A stretch of 64,000 nucleotides of DNA from positions 1,312,001 to 1,376,000 of the forward strand of contig NZ_CP127294.1 of NCBI RefSeq assembly GCF_030285625.1. Direction: 5' to 3'. Position 1 is the first letter of the stretch. Every line of letters begins with the position of its first letter. The position numbers were made by a program, and so were the translations under genes. This DNA comes from Amycolatopsis sp. 2-15. GTDB taxonomy: Bacteria > Actinomycetota > Actinomycetes > Mycobacteriales > Pseudonocardiaceae. Under the pieces are notes generated by a model. It was not told the DNA's origin, made no database searches, and was given only the letters and a program-made list of their open reading frames with translations. Shown piece by piece: positions 6,663 to 15,904 of this stretch.

Positions 6663-8141
6663 GTGCGCAAGCGAACGGCGGGGCGGTTCCGGCTGGTTCT
6701 GCGCACCAGCCTGGGCTTCGCCGCGCTCGGCATCGGGTCGAGTGTCGCCGGGTCGGCGGTCGTCGCGTTGCTGCTGTTCCTGCAGGGGCTGCCCGGGGAC
6801 GTCGGCGATCGCGGGTGGATCCTCGGGCTGACGGCGGGCGGGATCGTGGCCGTGAGCCTGCTCGTGGGCACGCTCTGGACCGCCTACCTGCAGCGACGCA
6901 CGGTGGTGTGGTTCACGATGGGCCGCCCGCCTACGGAGGACGAGGCCAAGCGCGCGCTGCGGCTGCCCGTGGACATGGCCGTGGTCAGCGGCACGCTGTG
7001 GCTCATCGGCACCCTCGCGCTGGGCACGCTGGCCGGCGTGCTCGGCTCGTTCGACGACGCGTCCGGCATGGCGCTGACGATCGGCCTCGGCGGGCTGACC
7101 ACCGTCGGCCTGATGTACCTTGCCGCGGAGTGGGTGGCGCGGCCGGTGATGACGATCGCGCTCGACGTGACACCGCCCCACGGCTCTCTACCGGTCACCG
7201 TGCTGACCAGGCTGATCGTCACGTGGGCGCTGGCCAGCGGCGTGCCGCTCGTCGGCGTGCTGCTGGTCGCGACGCCGCCCGACGTCAGCCGCGCCAACCC
7301 GACGGCGAGCCTGATCACGCTGTCAGTGATCGGCCTCACCACGGGCGCCATCGGCACGGCGCTGCTCGCCCGCGCCGTCGCCGCGCCACTGCACCGCCTG
7401 CGCGTGGCGCTGGACCGGATCGCGCGCGGGACCACCGACGTGTCCGTGGACGTCGACGACTCCAGCGAGATCGGCATGCTCCAGACGTCGGTGAACGAGC
7501 TCGCCGCCGGCCTGCGCGAGCAGGAGCGGATGCGGGACCTGTTCGGCCGGCACGTCGGCACGGACGTCGCGCGCCACGCCCTCGAGTACGGCGCCTCGCT
7601 GTCCGGCGACGTGCGCGAGGTCACGGCCCTGTTCGTCGACGTCGTCGACTCCACCGCGCTCGCGTCGCGGACACCGCCGGAGGAGCTCGTGGCCAAGCTG
7701 AACCGCTTCTTCGCCAGCGTGGTCTCGGCCGTCGACGCCCGCGGCGGCCTGGTCAACAAGTTCCAGGGTGACGCGGCGCTGTGCATCTTCGGCGCCCCCA
7801 CCCGCCTGTCCGACGCCCCGACCATGGCACTGGCCGCCGCCCGCGCGATCCGCGACGCCGTGGTGGCGGACGGCGAGCTCGACCTGGGCATCGGCGTCGC
7901 GTGCGGGCAGGTGTTCGCGGGTCAGCTGGGCGCGTCGAGCCGGCTTGAGTACACCGTGATCGGCGACGCCGTGAACGAGGCCGCGCGGCTCACGGAGCAC
8001 GCGAAATCGGTGCCGTCACGCATCCTGGCCAGCGAGGGCGCTGTGAAGGCCGCGCTCGGCGGCGAGCGCGAGTTCTGGCAGCCGCACGGCTCACTCCTGC
8101 TGCGCGGCCGTCAGCAGGCCACTGAGGCTTGGACAAACTAG
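6663..8141 (+). CDS. Membrane-anchored class III adenylate/guanylate cyclase with HAMP domain
   Basis: A 492-residue enzyme that makes cAMP (or cGMP) from the NTP. The N-terminal ~250 residues have about six hydrophobic segments. A HAMP linker follows (RAVAAPLHRLRVALDRIARG), then a C-terminal cyclase domain with metal-binding FVDVVDST, substrate/metal region NKFQGDAALCIFG, and the EYTVIGDAVNEAARL transition-state region. This is the architecture of the mycobacterial Rv1318c/Rv3645 group. GTG 6663 was chosen because it precedes the basic, membrane-entering N-terminus; the longer open frame upstream overlaps the divergent FBP gene. The sensory input is probably membrane- or lipid-linked (inference). 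Confidence 0.88.
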   Translation: MRKRTAGRFRLVLRTSLGFAALGIGSSVAGSAVVALLLFLQGLPGDVGDRGWILGLTAGGIVAVSLLVGTLWTAYLQRRTVVWFTMGRPPTEDEAKRALRLPVDMAVVSGTLWLIGTLALGTLAGVLGSFDDASGMALTIGLGGLTTVGLMYLAAEWVARPVMTIALDVTPPHGSLPVTVLTRLIVTWALASGVPLVGVLLVATPPDVSRANPTASLITLSVIGLTTGAIGTALLARAVAAPLHRLRVALDRIARGTTDVSVDVDDSSEIGMLQTSVNELAAGLREQERMRDLFGRHVGTDVARHALEYGASLSGDVREVTALFVDVVDSTALASRTPPEELVAKLNRFFASVVSAVDARGGLVNKFQGDAALCIFGAPTRLSDAPTMALAAARAIRDAVVADGELDLGIGVACGQVFAGQLGASSRLEYTVIGDAVNEAARLTEHAKSVPSRILASEGAVKAALGGEREFWQPHGSLLLRGRQQATEAWTN

Positions 8142-8185
8142 GGCTTGGACCAACTGAGGCCTGAACCAACCAGGGCTTGGACCGA

Positions 8186-8748
8186 TCAGCGTTCGATCGT
8201 GGTCGTCAGCAGCTCCGTCAAGGCACCGTCGTCCACCTGCGATCCGTCCCAGGTGGTCGTGACCGGCTGATCCGCTGGTCTCCGTCGAGCTCGATGGCGA
8301 TGATCCCGTGGTCGGCCCTCGCGCTCGCGTTGGTCCACTCGTAGCCGCCGCCGAGATGGCTGCCGACGGTGTGCCGGATCGTCGCGCCGCGCCCGTAGGG
8401 CAGCCGGTCCGACGCCCGGGCAACGCAGGCGTCGATGGCCTGCCGGCCCACGATCCTGCTGCGCAGGGCCAAGTCCTCGAACACGGCGTCCTCGGCGAAC
8501 AGCCCGGTGGTGTCGCCGCGACCGAGAGCCGCGTTGAGCCGAGCCGCGGCGCGGCACCGGCGAAGACTGCTCAGCGACGACGTCCTCGCCGTAGGTCTGC
8601 GGAAACTGCGTGGGTGGGACGCGAAGCTCCCGGTGTAGTACATCGGTTTCCGCGCGAAATGCGCCATGGTGCGGTCCACGGAACGGCTCGTCTTGTCCTT
8701 GAACAGGCCGGTGACCAGTTCGACGACGCGCGCCGACGCGTGATCGGA
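8186..8748 (-). pseudogene. NTF2/SnoaL-like protein remnant with frameshifts and internal deletion
   Basis: Recognisable pieces of one protein lie in different frames. ASARVVELVTGLFKDKTSRS through KPMYYT is in one frame (about 8629-8742). FPQTYGEDVVAEQSSPV is in the frame used at 8186. GDTTGLFAEDAVFEDLAL through IIAIELDGDQRIS is in the first frame again, and TTTWDGSQVDDGALTELL closes in the second. The 'GLFAEDAVFED' segment is the usual start of a SnoaL-like cone. The middle of the N-terminal half is missing after MYYT. With at least three frame changes and a deletion, this is a real decayed gene rather than a base-call slip. Confidence 0.6.
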
Positions 8749-8821
8749 CTCGAGCTCGGGATCCGGCACTCGCGGCGCGGCGGCGGCCACCGCCGGGAAC
8801 CCCGCTGACTGAACCCGGTCG

Positions 8822-9011
8822 AAACCGATGCCTGGGTCGCGCTGGTGGTCGAAGCCGCGCGCCGATCCATCTGGAGCTGGCGCGATCACTGGTGCTGGAT
8901 GCCCTGGACGAAGACCAGACCCGGCAGCTCAAGACGATCGCGGGCGAGATACTGCTCCGCGCAGACCCCACAGCCACGTATCCGCCGAGGGGCACCAAGA
9001 TCCGGCCGTAG
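8822..9011 (+). pseudogene. MarR-type regulator, C-terminal fragment only
   Basis: In the + frame ending at TAG 9009-9011 the sequence reads PIHLELARSLVLDALDED then QTRQLKTIAGEILLRADP, which looks like the last helices of a MarR-family repressor. No helix-turn-helix or start codon remains upstream; that DNA is taken up by the decayed NTF2-like gene on the other strand. It is probably the leftover of a divergent marR/NTF2-like pair. The family call rests on a short stretch only. Confidence 0.4.
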
Positions 9012-9017
9012 CCGGTG

Positions 9018-10016
9018 TCAGCCCAGCTCGGGCCAGGTCAGCAACGTCGAGCCCCAGGTCAAACCCGCCCCGAACGCCGTCAGCAGCACCCGGTGGCCGG
9101 GTACCAACGTCCCGTCGTCCACCGCGTCCGCCAGCGCCAGCGGGATCGACGCGGCGCTCGTGTTGCCCACGCGGTCGATGTTGGCCACCACCGCGTCCGC
9201 GGGCAGCCCGAGATGCTTGGCCGTCGCCTGGAGGATGCGGATGTTCGCCTGGTGCCCCACGAACCGGTCGACGTCGCCGACCATCCAGCCCGCCTGCTCC
9301 AGCACGGCGCGCGAGGACTCCGCCATGCGTGCGCACGCGTGGCGGAACACCGCGGTGCCCTGCATGACGAGGTGGTGGTCGCGCTGGTCCTCGGAAAAGC
9401 GGTGTTTCGAGCCGCCCGCCTCGACCCACAGCAGGTCGGCCAGCTCGCCCTCGCTGTGCAGGTCGAACGGACCGATGGCGCCTGGCTCGTCCGAGTCGCC
9501 GGCGCGCAGGACGACCGCGCCCGCACCGTCGCCGAAGATGGGCACTGTGGTGCGGTCCGTCGGGTCGACCAGCGAGGTGAAGACATCGGCGCCGATCACC
9601 AGCACACGATTGGCGATGCCGCCGGCGATGAAGCCCTGCGCGGTGGCCAGGGCGTAGACGAAGCCGCTACACACGGCGTTCACGTCGAACGCGGCAGCCG
9701 TGCCGAGCCCGAGCCGCGCGGCGACCTGGGGCGCACTGGCGGGGCAGAGCTGGTCGGCGGTGGACGTGGCGAGCACCACGGCGTCGACGGAGCTGTCACC
9801 GAGCGCTTCGCGGCCCGCGGCGACAGCGAGATCCACTGTGGACTCGCCGGGGGCGGCCATGCGGCGCTCGCGGATACCGGTGCGGGTGCGGATCCACTCG
9901 TCGGAGGTGTCGAGGGTCTGCGCGAGCTCGTCGTTGGTCACGACCCGTTCGGGCAGCGCGCGGCCGAGCGCGGTCACGACGGCGGTACGACCAGGTGGGA
10001 ACCCGACAGGACTCAC
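9018..10016 (-). CDS. Beta-ketoacyl-ACP synthase III (KAS III, FabH-like)
   Basis: A 332-residue thiolase-fold enzyme that condenses an acyl-CoA starter with malonyl-ACP. The catalytic triad is present: Cys in NAVCSGF, His in VGHQAN and Asn in VGNTSAAS. The glycine-rich FGDGAGAVVL and the N-terminal SDEWIRTRTGIRERR are also typical of FabH. The start is GTG 10016, with GGGAGG nine bases upstream. It stands alone rather than in a fab operon, so it may supply starter units for branched fatty acids or a specialised pathway rather than housekeeping synthesis. The Lrp-type regulator at 10232 is divergent and may control it. Confidence 0.9.
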   Translation of the reverse strand: MSPVGFPPGRTAVVTALGRALPERVVTNDELAQTLDTSDEWIRTRTGIRERRMAAPGESTVDLAVAAGREALGDSSVDAVVLATSTADQLCPASAPQVAARLGLGTAAAFDVNAVCSGFVYALATAQGFIAGGIANRVLVIGADVFTSLVDPTDRTTVPIFGDGAGAVVLRAGDSDEPGAIGPFDLHSEGELADLLWVEAGGSKHRFSEDQRDHHLVMQGTAVFRHACARMAESSRAVLEQAGWMVGDVDRFVGHQANIRILQATAKHLGLPADAVVANIDRVGNTSAASIPLALADAVDDGTLVPGHRVLLTAFGAGLTWGSTLLTWPELG

Positions 10017-10231
10017 AGCTATTACCTCCCCGGCCGATGGGTGGCGGTTCCACCGGCTCGCTCCACTTCTATGGGCTACCCCTGGGTAGACCGGTCAGTT
10101 GTGGTGCACGTCACTAATCCTCCTCTTTCACGTTCGCTCGATAGGAGGTATTGGGCAAACCTGTTCTTGATCAGTGGGTGAGCCTCGGTAAAGACGAGGC
10201 GTCGAGTCGGTGCACCCGGTTAGCCTGAAGC

Positions 10232-10702
10232 GTGCTCACTCCCGACCTCGACCGGCTGGACCTCGCCATCCTCGCCTGCCTGCAGGCCGACTCGCGCACG
10301 ATCGCCGAGGTCATCGGTGCGAAGGTGGGCCTGTCCGCCGCCGCCGTGCAGCGCCGCATCAAGCGCCTGCGCGAGACGGGCGTGATCGAGAAGGAGGTCG
10401 CCGTGCTGTCCCCCGGCGCCCTCGGGCTGTCGATGACGTTCGTCGTCATGGTGGAGATGGAGCGGGAGAACCTGGCCGTGCTGGACGCGTTCCGCCGGCA
10501 GGTGCTGGGCGACGACTGCGTGCAGCAGTGTTACTACGTCACGGGCACGGCGGATTTCGTGTTGATCGTGACCTGTCCGGACATGGCGGGGTTCGAGGCG
10601 TTCACACGGCGGATGTTCTTCGACAACCCCAACGTCCGGCACTTCACCACGAGCGTGGCCATGGACCGGGTGAAGGTCGGCCTCACGCTGCCGCTGGCGT
10701 AA
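10232..10702 (+). CDS. Lrp/AsnC family transcriptional regulator
   Basis: A 156-residue protein: N-terminal winged helix (LDRLDLAILACLQADSRT, then IGAKVGLSAAAVQRRIKRL, residues about 5-60) and C-terminal RAM/AsnC domain (about 65-150) with CYYVTGTADFVLIVTCPD, where Lrp proteins bind amino acids. The start is GTG 10232. Divergent from the KAS III gene with about 215 bp between them. The amino-acid effector and targets are unknown. Confidence 0.9.
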   Translation: MLTPDLDRLDLAILACLQADSRTIAEVIGAKVGLSAAAVQRRIKRLRETGVIEKEVAVLSPGALGLSMTFVVMVEMERENLAVLDAFRRQVLGDDCVQQCYYVTGTADFVLIVTCPDMAGFEAFTRRMFFDNPNVRHFTTSVAMDRVKVGLTLPLA

Positions 10703-10706
10703 CGCC

Positions 10707-10725
10707 ACGGTCTACATCGGACCGT
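10707..10725 (+). terminator. Weak hairpin after the lrp-type gene
   Basis: ACGGTC and GACCGT form a 6-bp stem with a 7-base loop four bases after the stop codon. There is no T-tract, so this is only a possible terminator. Confidence 0.3.
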
Positions 10726-10966
10726 CCGTGACAATCCCGTGACCATGCGCGAAAGTCTCCTGCCGCCTGCCCGCCCGGGCGAAATCGGGTGACGGGCGGT
10801 CAGTGGTCGAACGCAAGGGGTATGTGGTCCGTGTTACGCCACAGAGGACGGATGCAGCCGATCGCGTGAATGGCGGGAAACCGGCGTCACGAGAGCCGAA
10901 GCTGATCATCTCCTTGCCGACCAGTTCGCAGGGCGCGAACCACCGGAGGAAACACCAGGAGCAGCC

Positions 10967-11371
10967 GTGCACACCGACGCCGTACACCAGACCCAGTTCG
11001 TGTTGCTGAACGAGAGCACCACGCCGGTGCTGTCCCGCCTGTCCTACCACTGCGCGGAGCCGTTCGCGGTCACCGTCGCGTTCCGGACCGAGCGCGGCCG
11101 GTGGATCGAGTGGACGTTCGCACGTGACCTGCTCGTGACCGGGCTCGAGGAGCCGGCCGGGCTGGGCGATGTGCGCATCCGACCCGATCTGTCCGAGGAC
11201 CCGGCGATGCTCACGCTGGAGATCGAGTCACCCGACGGGTACGCGTCGTTCGAGCTGGAGCGCGAGGACATCGAGAACTTCCTGGAGTCCTCCTACGAAC
11301 TGGTTCCGCTCGGCACCGAGAGCGAGAACTTCGACATCGACGGACTGATCGAGGAGATCAGCAACGTCTGA
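10967..11371 (+). CDS. SsgA/SsgB-family sporulation and cell division regulator
   Basis: A 134-residue member of the SsgA-like family found in sporulating actinomycetes, where SsgB helps place FtsZ at septa. Conserved features are the start region TQFVLLNESTTPVLSRLSY, WIEWTFARDLL, the GLGDVRIRP strand and an acidic C-terminus (EREDIENFLESSYELVPLG). GTG 10967 has AGGAG six bases upstream. It stands alone, followed by a strong terminator. Whether it is the ssgB orthologue cannot be settled by eye. Confidence 0.87.
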   Translation: MHTDAVHQTQFVLLNESTTPVLSRLSYHCAEPFAVTVAFRTERGRWIEWTFARDLLVTGLEEPAGLGDVRIRPDLSEDPAMLTLEIESPDGYASFELEREDIENFLESSYELVPLGTESENFDIDGLIEEISNV

Positions 11372-11405
11372 CCCCACAAACTGCCGATCCCGCGGCGGTA
11401 AAGGG

Positions 11406-11457
11406 AGAAGGGCGGCTCGAGTGCTCTGGAGGCACTCGATCCGCCCTTCTTCTGTTT
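11406..11457. terminator. Strong bidirectional terminator
   Basis: A 19-bp stem (11406-11424 with 11432-11450, one mismatch) followed by TCTGTTT. It lies between the convergent ssgA-like and S1 protease genes and should stop both transcripts. Confidence 0.85.
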
Positions 11458-11462
11458 CAGGG

Positions 11463-12566
11463 TCAGCCGCGCACGAGCGTTGTGCCGGTCGCGGAAAGGG
11501 CGCTGGTGACGGGGTAGTAGTACGTGTTCACCGTGTCACCGCCGGAAAGCAGGCCCTGCGCCTGGTTGCCGGAGATGAACGAGCCGCCCGAGTCGCCGTG
11601 GTCGGAGCGGGCGTTGGTGAGCACCATGCCGCTGACAGTGCCCTCGGGGTAGCGCACGGTCTGGTTCTTGGCGCGGATCGTGCCACAGGTCCAGCCCGTG
11701 GTGGAGCCCGACTTGCAGATCGACGCACCCACGGCGGCGGCCGTCGAGCCCGTCACGCGGGTGCCGTTGTTGATCTGGCCGACCGGGGTCCAGCTGCTGT
11801 TGACCCGCGCGAACGCGTAGTCGCTGCCCGGGAAGCGGTAGCTGGAGAACGAGCCCATCGACACACGGTTGTAGCCGGTTAGCGCGCCCCCGCCGGTGAG
11901 CGCAGCGCAGTGGCCGGCGGTGAGGAAGCCGCCGTTCACGGAGAAGCCGACGGAGCAGCGCGACGAACCGCCGATGTAGTACGCGTCACCGCCGAGCACG
12001 TTGTAGTGCAGCTGTGGCTTGGCGGCGGTCTCCGTCACCTCCAGCGAGGAAGTGTCCACACCGGACTGGCGGGCGAACTTCTCCGCCGCGGCCCGCTGTC
12101 CCTTGAGGACGGTGATCGTCACGCGGTTCGACGCCGGGTCCACACCCCACGCCGTGACCGACTGCGGAGCGGTCTTCTCGCCCGCGTTGAGCTTGGCCAC
12201 GCTGGAGTCGAGCTGCCGCTCGCTGAAGCGCACGACCTGCGCCTCCGCGCCCGCCGCGCGCACCTTCTCCACGAGCGAAGCGTCCGTCACGCCGACGCGC
12301 GCCTTGCCCGTGGCCGCGTCGTAGCTCGCGCCGCCGAAGCTGTCGCCGAGCGCGGTTTCCAGCGCCTGGCCCACCTTCGTGGCGGAGTCCTCGGCGGCGA
12401 GCCGGGCGACGGCCTGGTCGTGGGTCAGACCGAGGTCACGCTGCATCGCCGGCACCATGTCGGGGTTCAACAAGGTGGCGCCCGCGACCGGGCTCGTGAC
12501 CGCGGCCATCGTGCCCGCCGTCGCGGCGGCGACGGCGGCGATACCGAGGAATCTGATGATCTTCAT
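11463..12566 (-). CDS. Secreted S1 serine protease, streptogrisin/alpha-lytic type
   Basis: A 367-residue pre-pro-protease. Residues 1-30 are a Sec signal peptide (MKIIRFLG then an Ala-rich core). Residues about 35-175 are an alpha-lytic-type prodomain that assists folding. The mature protease begins near the YNVLGGDAYYIG region and carries the triad His (TAGHC), Asp (GSDYAFARV) and Ser (DHGDSGGSF). Four cysteines in the mature part (SRCSVGF/AGHC, ICKSG/WTCGT) match the two streptogrisin disulfides. It is an extracellular enzyme, transcribed alone. Confidence 0.93.
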   Translation of the reverse strand: MKIIRFLGIAAVAAATAGTMAAVTSPVAGATLLNPDMVPAMQRDLGLTHDQAVARLAAEDSATKVGQALETALGDSFGGASYDAATGKARVGVTDASLVEKVRAAGAEAQVVRFSERQLDSSVAKLNAGEKTAPQSVTAWGVDPASNRVTITVLKGQRAAAEKFARQSGVDTSSLEVTETAAKPQLHYNVLGGDAYYIGGSSRCSVGFSVNGGFLTAGHCAALTGGGALTGYNRVSMGSFSSYRFPGSDYAFARVNSSWTPVGQINNGTRVTGSTAAAVGASICKSGSTTGWTCGTIRAKNQTVRYPEGTVSGMVLTNARSDHGDSGGSFISGNQAQGLLSGGDTVNTYYYPVTSALSATGTTLVRG

Positions 12567-13012
12567 GCTTCTCCCTCGTGATTACGCGCGGCACCGGTGC
12601 GGCCACGCGGCGCATCCCTTCCCCCGGGGTGAGAGCGTGCAGGGTGGTCCAGTCCACTGCAATAAGGGCTCGGCGCGGATAGGTATACGCAATCCCCTTG
12701 GCCGAACGCCCTGCTCCAGACGCCGTATCGGCACCATTTTCACTCGCGGCACCGTCCATAAGTAGGGATTCCGGCAACTACTTTCCGTAGCTCTTTCAGC
12801 GGCCGGAACGGGTCATGCACCCCTGGAACGAGGGGATGCCCGAAGTTTCGTACGCATGGTGATCCTGGGCCGAAGATCCGTCTGCCAACCGGTGACGCTG
12901 TGTACGCAGACGTGTGAGCCGGGTGCGCAGATGCAGGTCGTCGGCTGGTTTACGGGTGGCCGAACGCTGCTTAGGCTCCCGGCGAAACGGACAAGCGTGC
13001 AGGGAGGTCGAC
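12567..13012. other. 446-bp divergent intergenic region
   Basis: It contains the promoters of the protease (leftward) and the LAL regulator (rightward). I see no gene, RNA or clear repeat. An AGGGAGG Shine-Dalgarno lies just before the regulator's ATG at 13013. Confidence 0.6.
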
Positions 13013-15892
13013 ATGTGGCAGGCCGTCCCCCGTCCGACCTCGGTCACCGTGCGCACTGGGCCGACGGCTTTCGCGGGCCGGGGCGAGGAGCTCGCCGCGG
13101 TGGCCGAGGTACTCACCCACCGACCGGCCGCCGTGCTGGTGGAGGGTGAACCCGGGATGGGCCGCTCGCGCTTGCTGGCGGAGCTGGCGCGACGGCCCGA
13201 GTTCGCCGACGGCCGCGTGCTGCGGGGCGTTTGCCAGCCGCTGCGTGAGCCGTTTCCGTACGGACCGGTGCTGGAGGCGTTGCATGCGGCGGGCGAGCGT
13301 CCACTGGGACCGCTGAGCCCCGTGGCCGGCGTGCTGCGGCCGCTGCTGCCGGAGCTGGCCGACCGGCTGCCGCCGACGCCCGAGCCGCTGGACGACCCGG
13401 GCGCGCAGCGGCACCGCGTGTTCCGCGCCGTGCGGGAGCTGTTCGTCGCTTGTGGACCGACGATCCTGCTGGTCGACGACCTGCAGTGGGCCGATGAGGG
13501 CACCTGCGACCTGATGCGGTTCCTCGCCGCCGACCTGCCGCCGGAGCTGGCCGTGGTGGCCGCTTACCGCACGGGCGCGCAGCCGTGGCCGGGGCCGCTG
13601 GGCGCGCCGGTGCGGGCGGCGCCGAGTGTCCACACGGCACGCGTCACACTCGGGCCGCTGGACGTCGCTGCAGTGCGGGCGATGGCCGTGCACGTGCTCG
13701 AGCTGCCACGCGTGAGTGACGAGTTCGCGACGAAGCTGCACGAATGCACGGGTGGGATCCCGTTCGTGGTCGAGGAAACGTTGCGGGCGTTGCGGGACGT
13801 GCCGCTGCCGGCCGGCGAGGGGCTGTCGGATCGGCTGCTGGAGAACCTGGAAGTGCCGGCGCCGTTGCGGGAGTCCGTGATGGAGCGGCTGGCCGCGCTG
13901 CCGGCGGAGGCGGCGCAGCTGACGCGGGCCGCGGCGGTGCTGGCGGAACCCGCGGAGCCGGCGACGTTGGCCGAGGTCGCGGGGCTCGGTGAGGAGTCAC
14001 TCCGGGCGGCGTTGCTGGCCGCGTTGGCCGGCGGTTTGGTGGCCGAGCTGGGTGAAAACCGCTACGGCTTCCGGCATCCGCTGGCGCGCAAGGCCGTGTA
14101 CGACACGGTGAGCGGCCCGGAGCGGACGTTGCTGCACACCGAATCGATGCGGGTGCTGGGCGCGTTGCCGGCACCGTCGCCATTGCTGCTGGCGCAGCAC
14201 GCTTTCGCGGCCGGACGCACGGAGAAATGGCTTCGTTACGCGGAAGTGGCCGCCGACGAGGCCATCGTCCACGGCGAGACCTCGCGCGCGATCGACCTGC
14301 TGCAGGCTGTGCTGTCGGCTTCGGACGACGTCGGGCGGCTCGCCACGAAGCTGAGCCAGGTGGCCCTGCGCGGTTTTCGGCCGGACGTGATCGAGACGCT
14401 GGAACGCGTACTGGAGGACCGGCCGCTGCCGCCGACCGTGCGCGGGACGATCCGGCTGTCGCTCGGCCTGCTGCTGGTACGCACGATCGGGCGGCTGGAA
14501 CGCGGGCGCGAGGAGGTGGAGCGCGCCGTCGCCGAGCTCGTGGACCGGCCGGAGCTTGAGGCGCGCGGCATCAACCTGCTGGCGCAGCCCATCGACGGGC
14601 TCACTCCCCTGTCGTGGCACGAAGGCTGGATGCGGCGGGCGCGGGAAGTCCACTCCGGACTGACGGACCCGGAGCTGCGGCTGGCGTTGACCGTCGACCG
14701 GATCACCAACGCTTCGCACCTCGGCGACGGCTCGGCGTGGCCGGAGTTCGAGACGCTGCCGGACGTCGGCGACAGCGTGGCCGAGCGCGTGCAGCTGGCG
14801 CGGCTGTGGTGCAACCTGGCCGACGCGCAGTCGTGGGCCGGGCATCTCGACCGGGCCACGCGGCTCGTCGAGGAGGGCGCGCGGCGCGCTTCGGACGCGG
14901 GCGCACTGTACGCGATCGGCCTGATCCAGGGCACACACGCGCGGCTGGCGTGGTTCCGCGGCGAGTGGGACGGGCTCGCGGAGACGGCGGAGGACGTGCG
15001 TTCGCGGTACCCGGAGCTGAGGCGGATCGTGATGGAGACTTCGCTGGTGCTCGGCGGTTTGGCGGCCGTGCGAGGCGAGTTCGCCGCGGCCGCGGAACAT
15101 TTGGCGCGTGCTTCGGTTCCGGCCGACGGGCCGATCCCCGTGGTGCTTTCGGCCGCGTCGGTGCGGATCGGGATCCTGCTGGCGAGCGACGACGTGGCGG
15201 GCGCTTGTGCCGTCGCCGAGGTCGCCGTGGACGCGGCACGGCGCAAGGGCGTGTGGGTGTGGGCGGCGTCGCTGGTGCCGGCGGCGGCCGAGGCGTTCGC
15301 GCGGGCGGGCCGCTGGTCGGACGCCGACGCTCTCGTGGAGGAGTTCGCACGCGGCATCACCGGCCGCGACGCGCCACTGGCCGCGGCCGCCCTGCCCGCG
15401 GGCCGCGCGATCTTGACGGGCGCCCGCGGCAAACACTTGGCCGCGGCGGCAGGCTTCGACGCCGCGGCCGCCGCGTACGCGCGCCTGCCGATGCCCTATC
15501 TGGCGACGTCGATGGTCGAGCGCGCCGCCTGCCTGCGCCTGCTGGCGGGCCAACGCCCAGCCGTCGACGCGCTCTCCGCCGCCGCCCGCGCCTACGAACG
15601 CCTCGGCGCCACCCGCGACGCCGGCCGCTGCCACCACCTGCTCCGCGAGCACGGCGCCTGGGCCCCTTCGTCACGCGGCCGCCGCGGCTACGGCCGCGAA
15701 CTCTCCCCGCGCGAACGCGAGGTCGCCCGCATGCTCGCCGAGGGCCGCACGAACCGCGAAATCGCCGACGGCTTGTTCCTGTCGCCACGCACGGTGGAAC
15801 AACACGTGGCGAAGGTCCTCCGCAAACTGGGCGCACGGGGGCGGGCGGACGTCGGCCGCCACCTCCCGTCGGGCGACGCGGCGGTTTCGTGA
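13013..15892 (+). CDS. Large ATP-binding LuxR-family (LAL) regulator
   Basis: A 959-residue regulator of the MalT/LAL type. The N-terminal AAA-like ATPase has a Walker A-like loop GEPGMGRS, with Arg where Lys is usual, and a Walker B ILLVDDLQWAD. A long central helical repeat (TPR-like) region follows. The C-terminal LuxR helix-turn-helix is LSPREREVARMLAEGRTNRE with RTVEQHVAKVLRKLGA. ATG 13013 has AGGGAGG five bases upstream. Regulators of this kind often control antibiotic or sugar operons, but no cluster is attached here; a macrodomain gene follows 12 bases later. Targets are unknown. The Arg in Walker A may change ATP binding. Confidence 0.9.
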   Translation: MWQAVPRPTSVTVRTGPTAFAGRGEELAAVAEVLTHRPAAVLVEGEPGMGRSRLLAELARRPEFADGRVLRGVCQPLREPFPYGPVLEALHAAGERPLGPLSPVAGVLRPLLPELADRLPPTPEPLDDPGAQRHRVFRAVRELFVACGPTILLVDDLQWADEGTCDLMRFLAADLPPELAVVAAYRTGAQPWPGPLGAPVRAAPSVHTARVTLGPLDVAAVRAMAVHVLELPRVSDEFATKLHECTGGIPFVVEETLRALRDVPLPAGEGLSDRLLENLEVPAPLRESVMERLAALPAEAAQLTRAAAVLAEPAEPATLAEVAGLGEESLRAALLAALAGGLVAELGENRYGFRHPLARKAVYDTVSGPERTLLHTESMRVLGALPAPSPLLLAQHAFAAGRTEKWLRYAEVAADEAIVHGETSRAIDLLQAVLSASDDVGRLATKLSQVALRGFRPDVIETLERVLEDRPLPPTVRGTIRLSLGLLLVRTIGRLERGREEVERAVAELVDRPELEARGINLLAQPIDGLTPLSWHEGWMRRAREVHSGLTDPELRLALTVDRITNASHLGDGSAWPEFETLPDVGDSVAERVQLARLWCNLADAQSWAGHLDRATRLVEEGARRASDAGALYAIGLIQGTHARLAWFRGEWDGLAETAEDVRSRYPELRRIVMETSLVLGGLAAVRGEFAAAAEHLARASVPADGPIPVVLSAASVRIGILLASDDVAGACAVAEVAVDAARRKGVWVWAASLVPAAAEAFARAGRWSDADALVEEFARGITGRDAPLAAAALPAGRAILTGARGKHLAAAAGFDAAAAAYARLPMPYLATSMVERAACLRLLAGQRPAVDALSAAARAYERLGATRDAGRCHHLLREHGAWAPSSRGRRGYGRELSPREREVARMLAEGRTNREIADGLFLSPRTVEQHVAKVLRKLGARGRADVGRHLPSGDAAVS

Positions 15893-15904
15893 CAGGGTCT
15901 TCGG

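Noticed and set aside
6095..7771. A 558-codon + frame over the FBP and cyclase genes
   Set aside because: No domain, Arg/Gly/Ala-biased; true genes are supported by cysteine pairs and cyclase motifs in other frames.
13997..15652. A 551-codon minus-strand frame inside the LAL gene
   Set aside because: Composition is Arg/Gln/His-rich shadow sequence; the + strand has clear ATPase and LuxR motifs.
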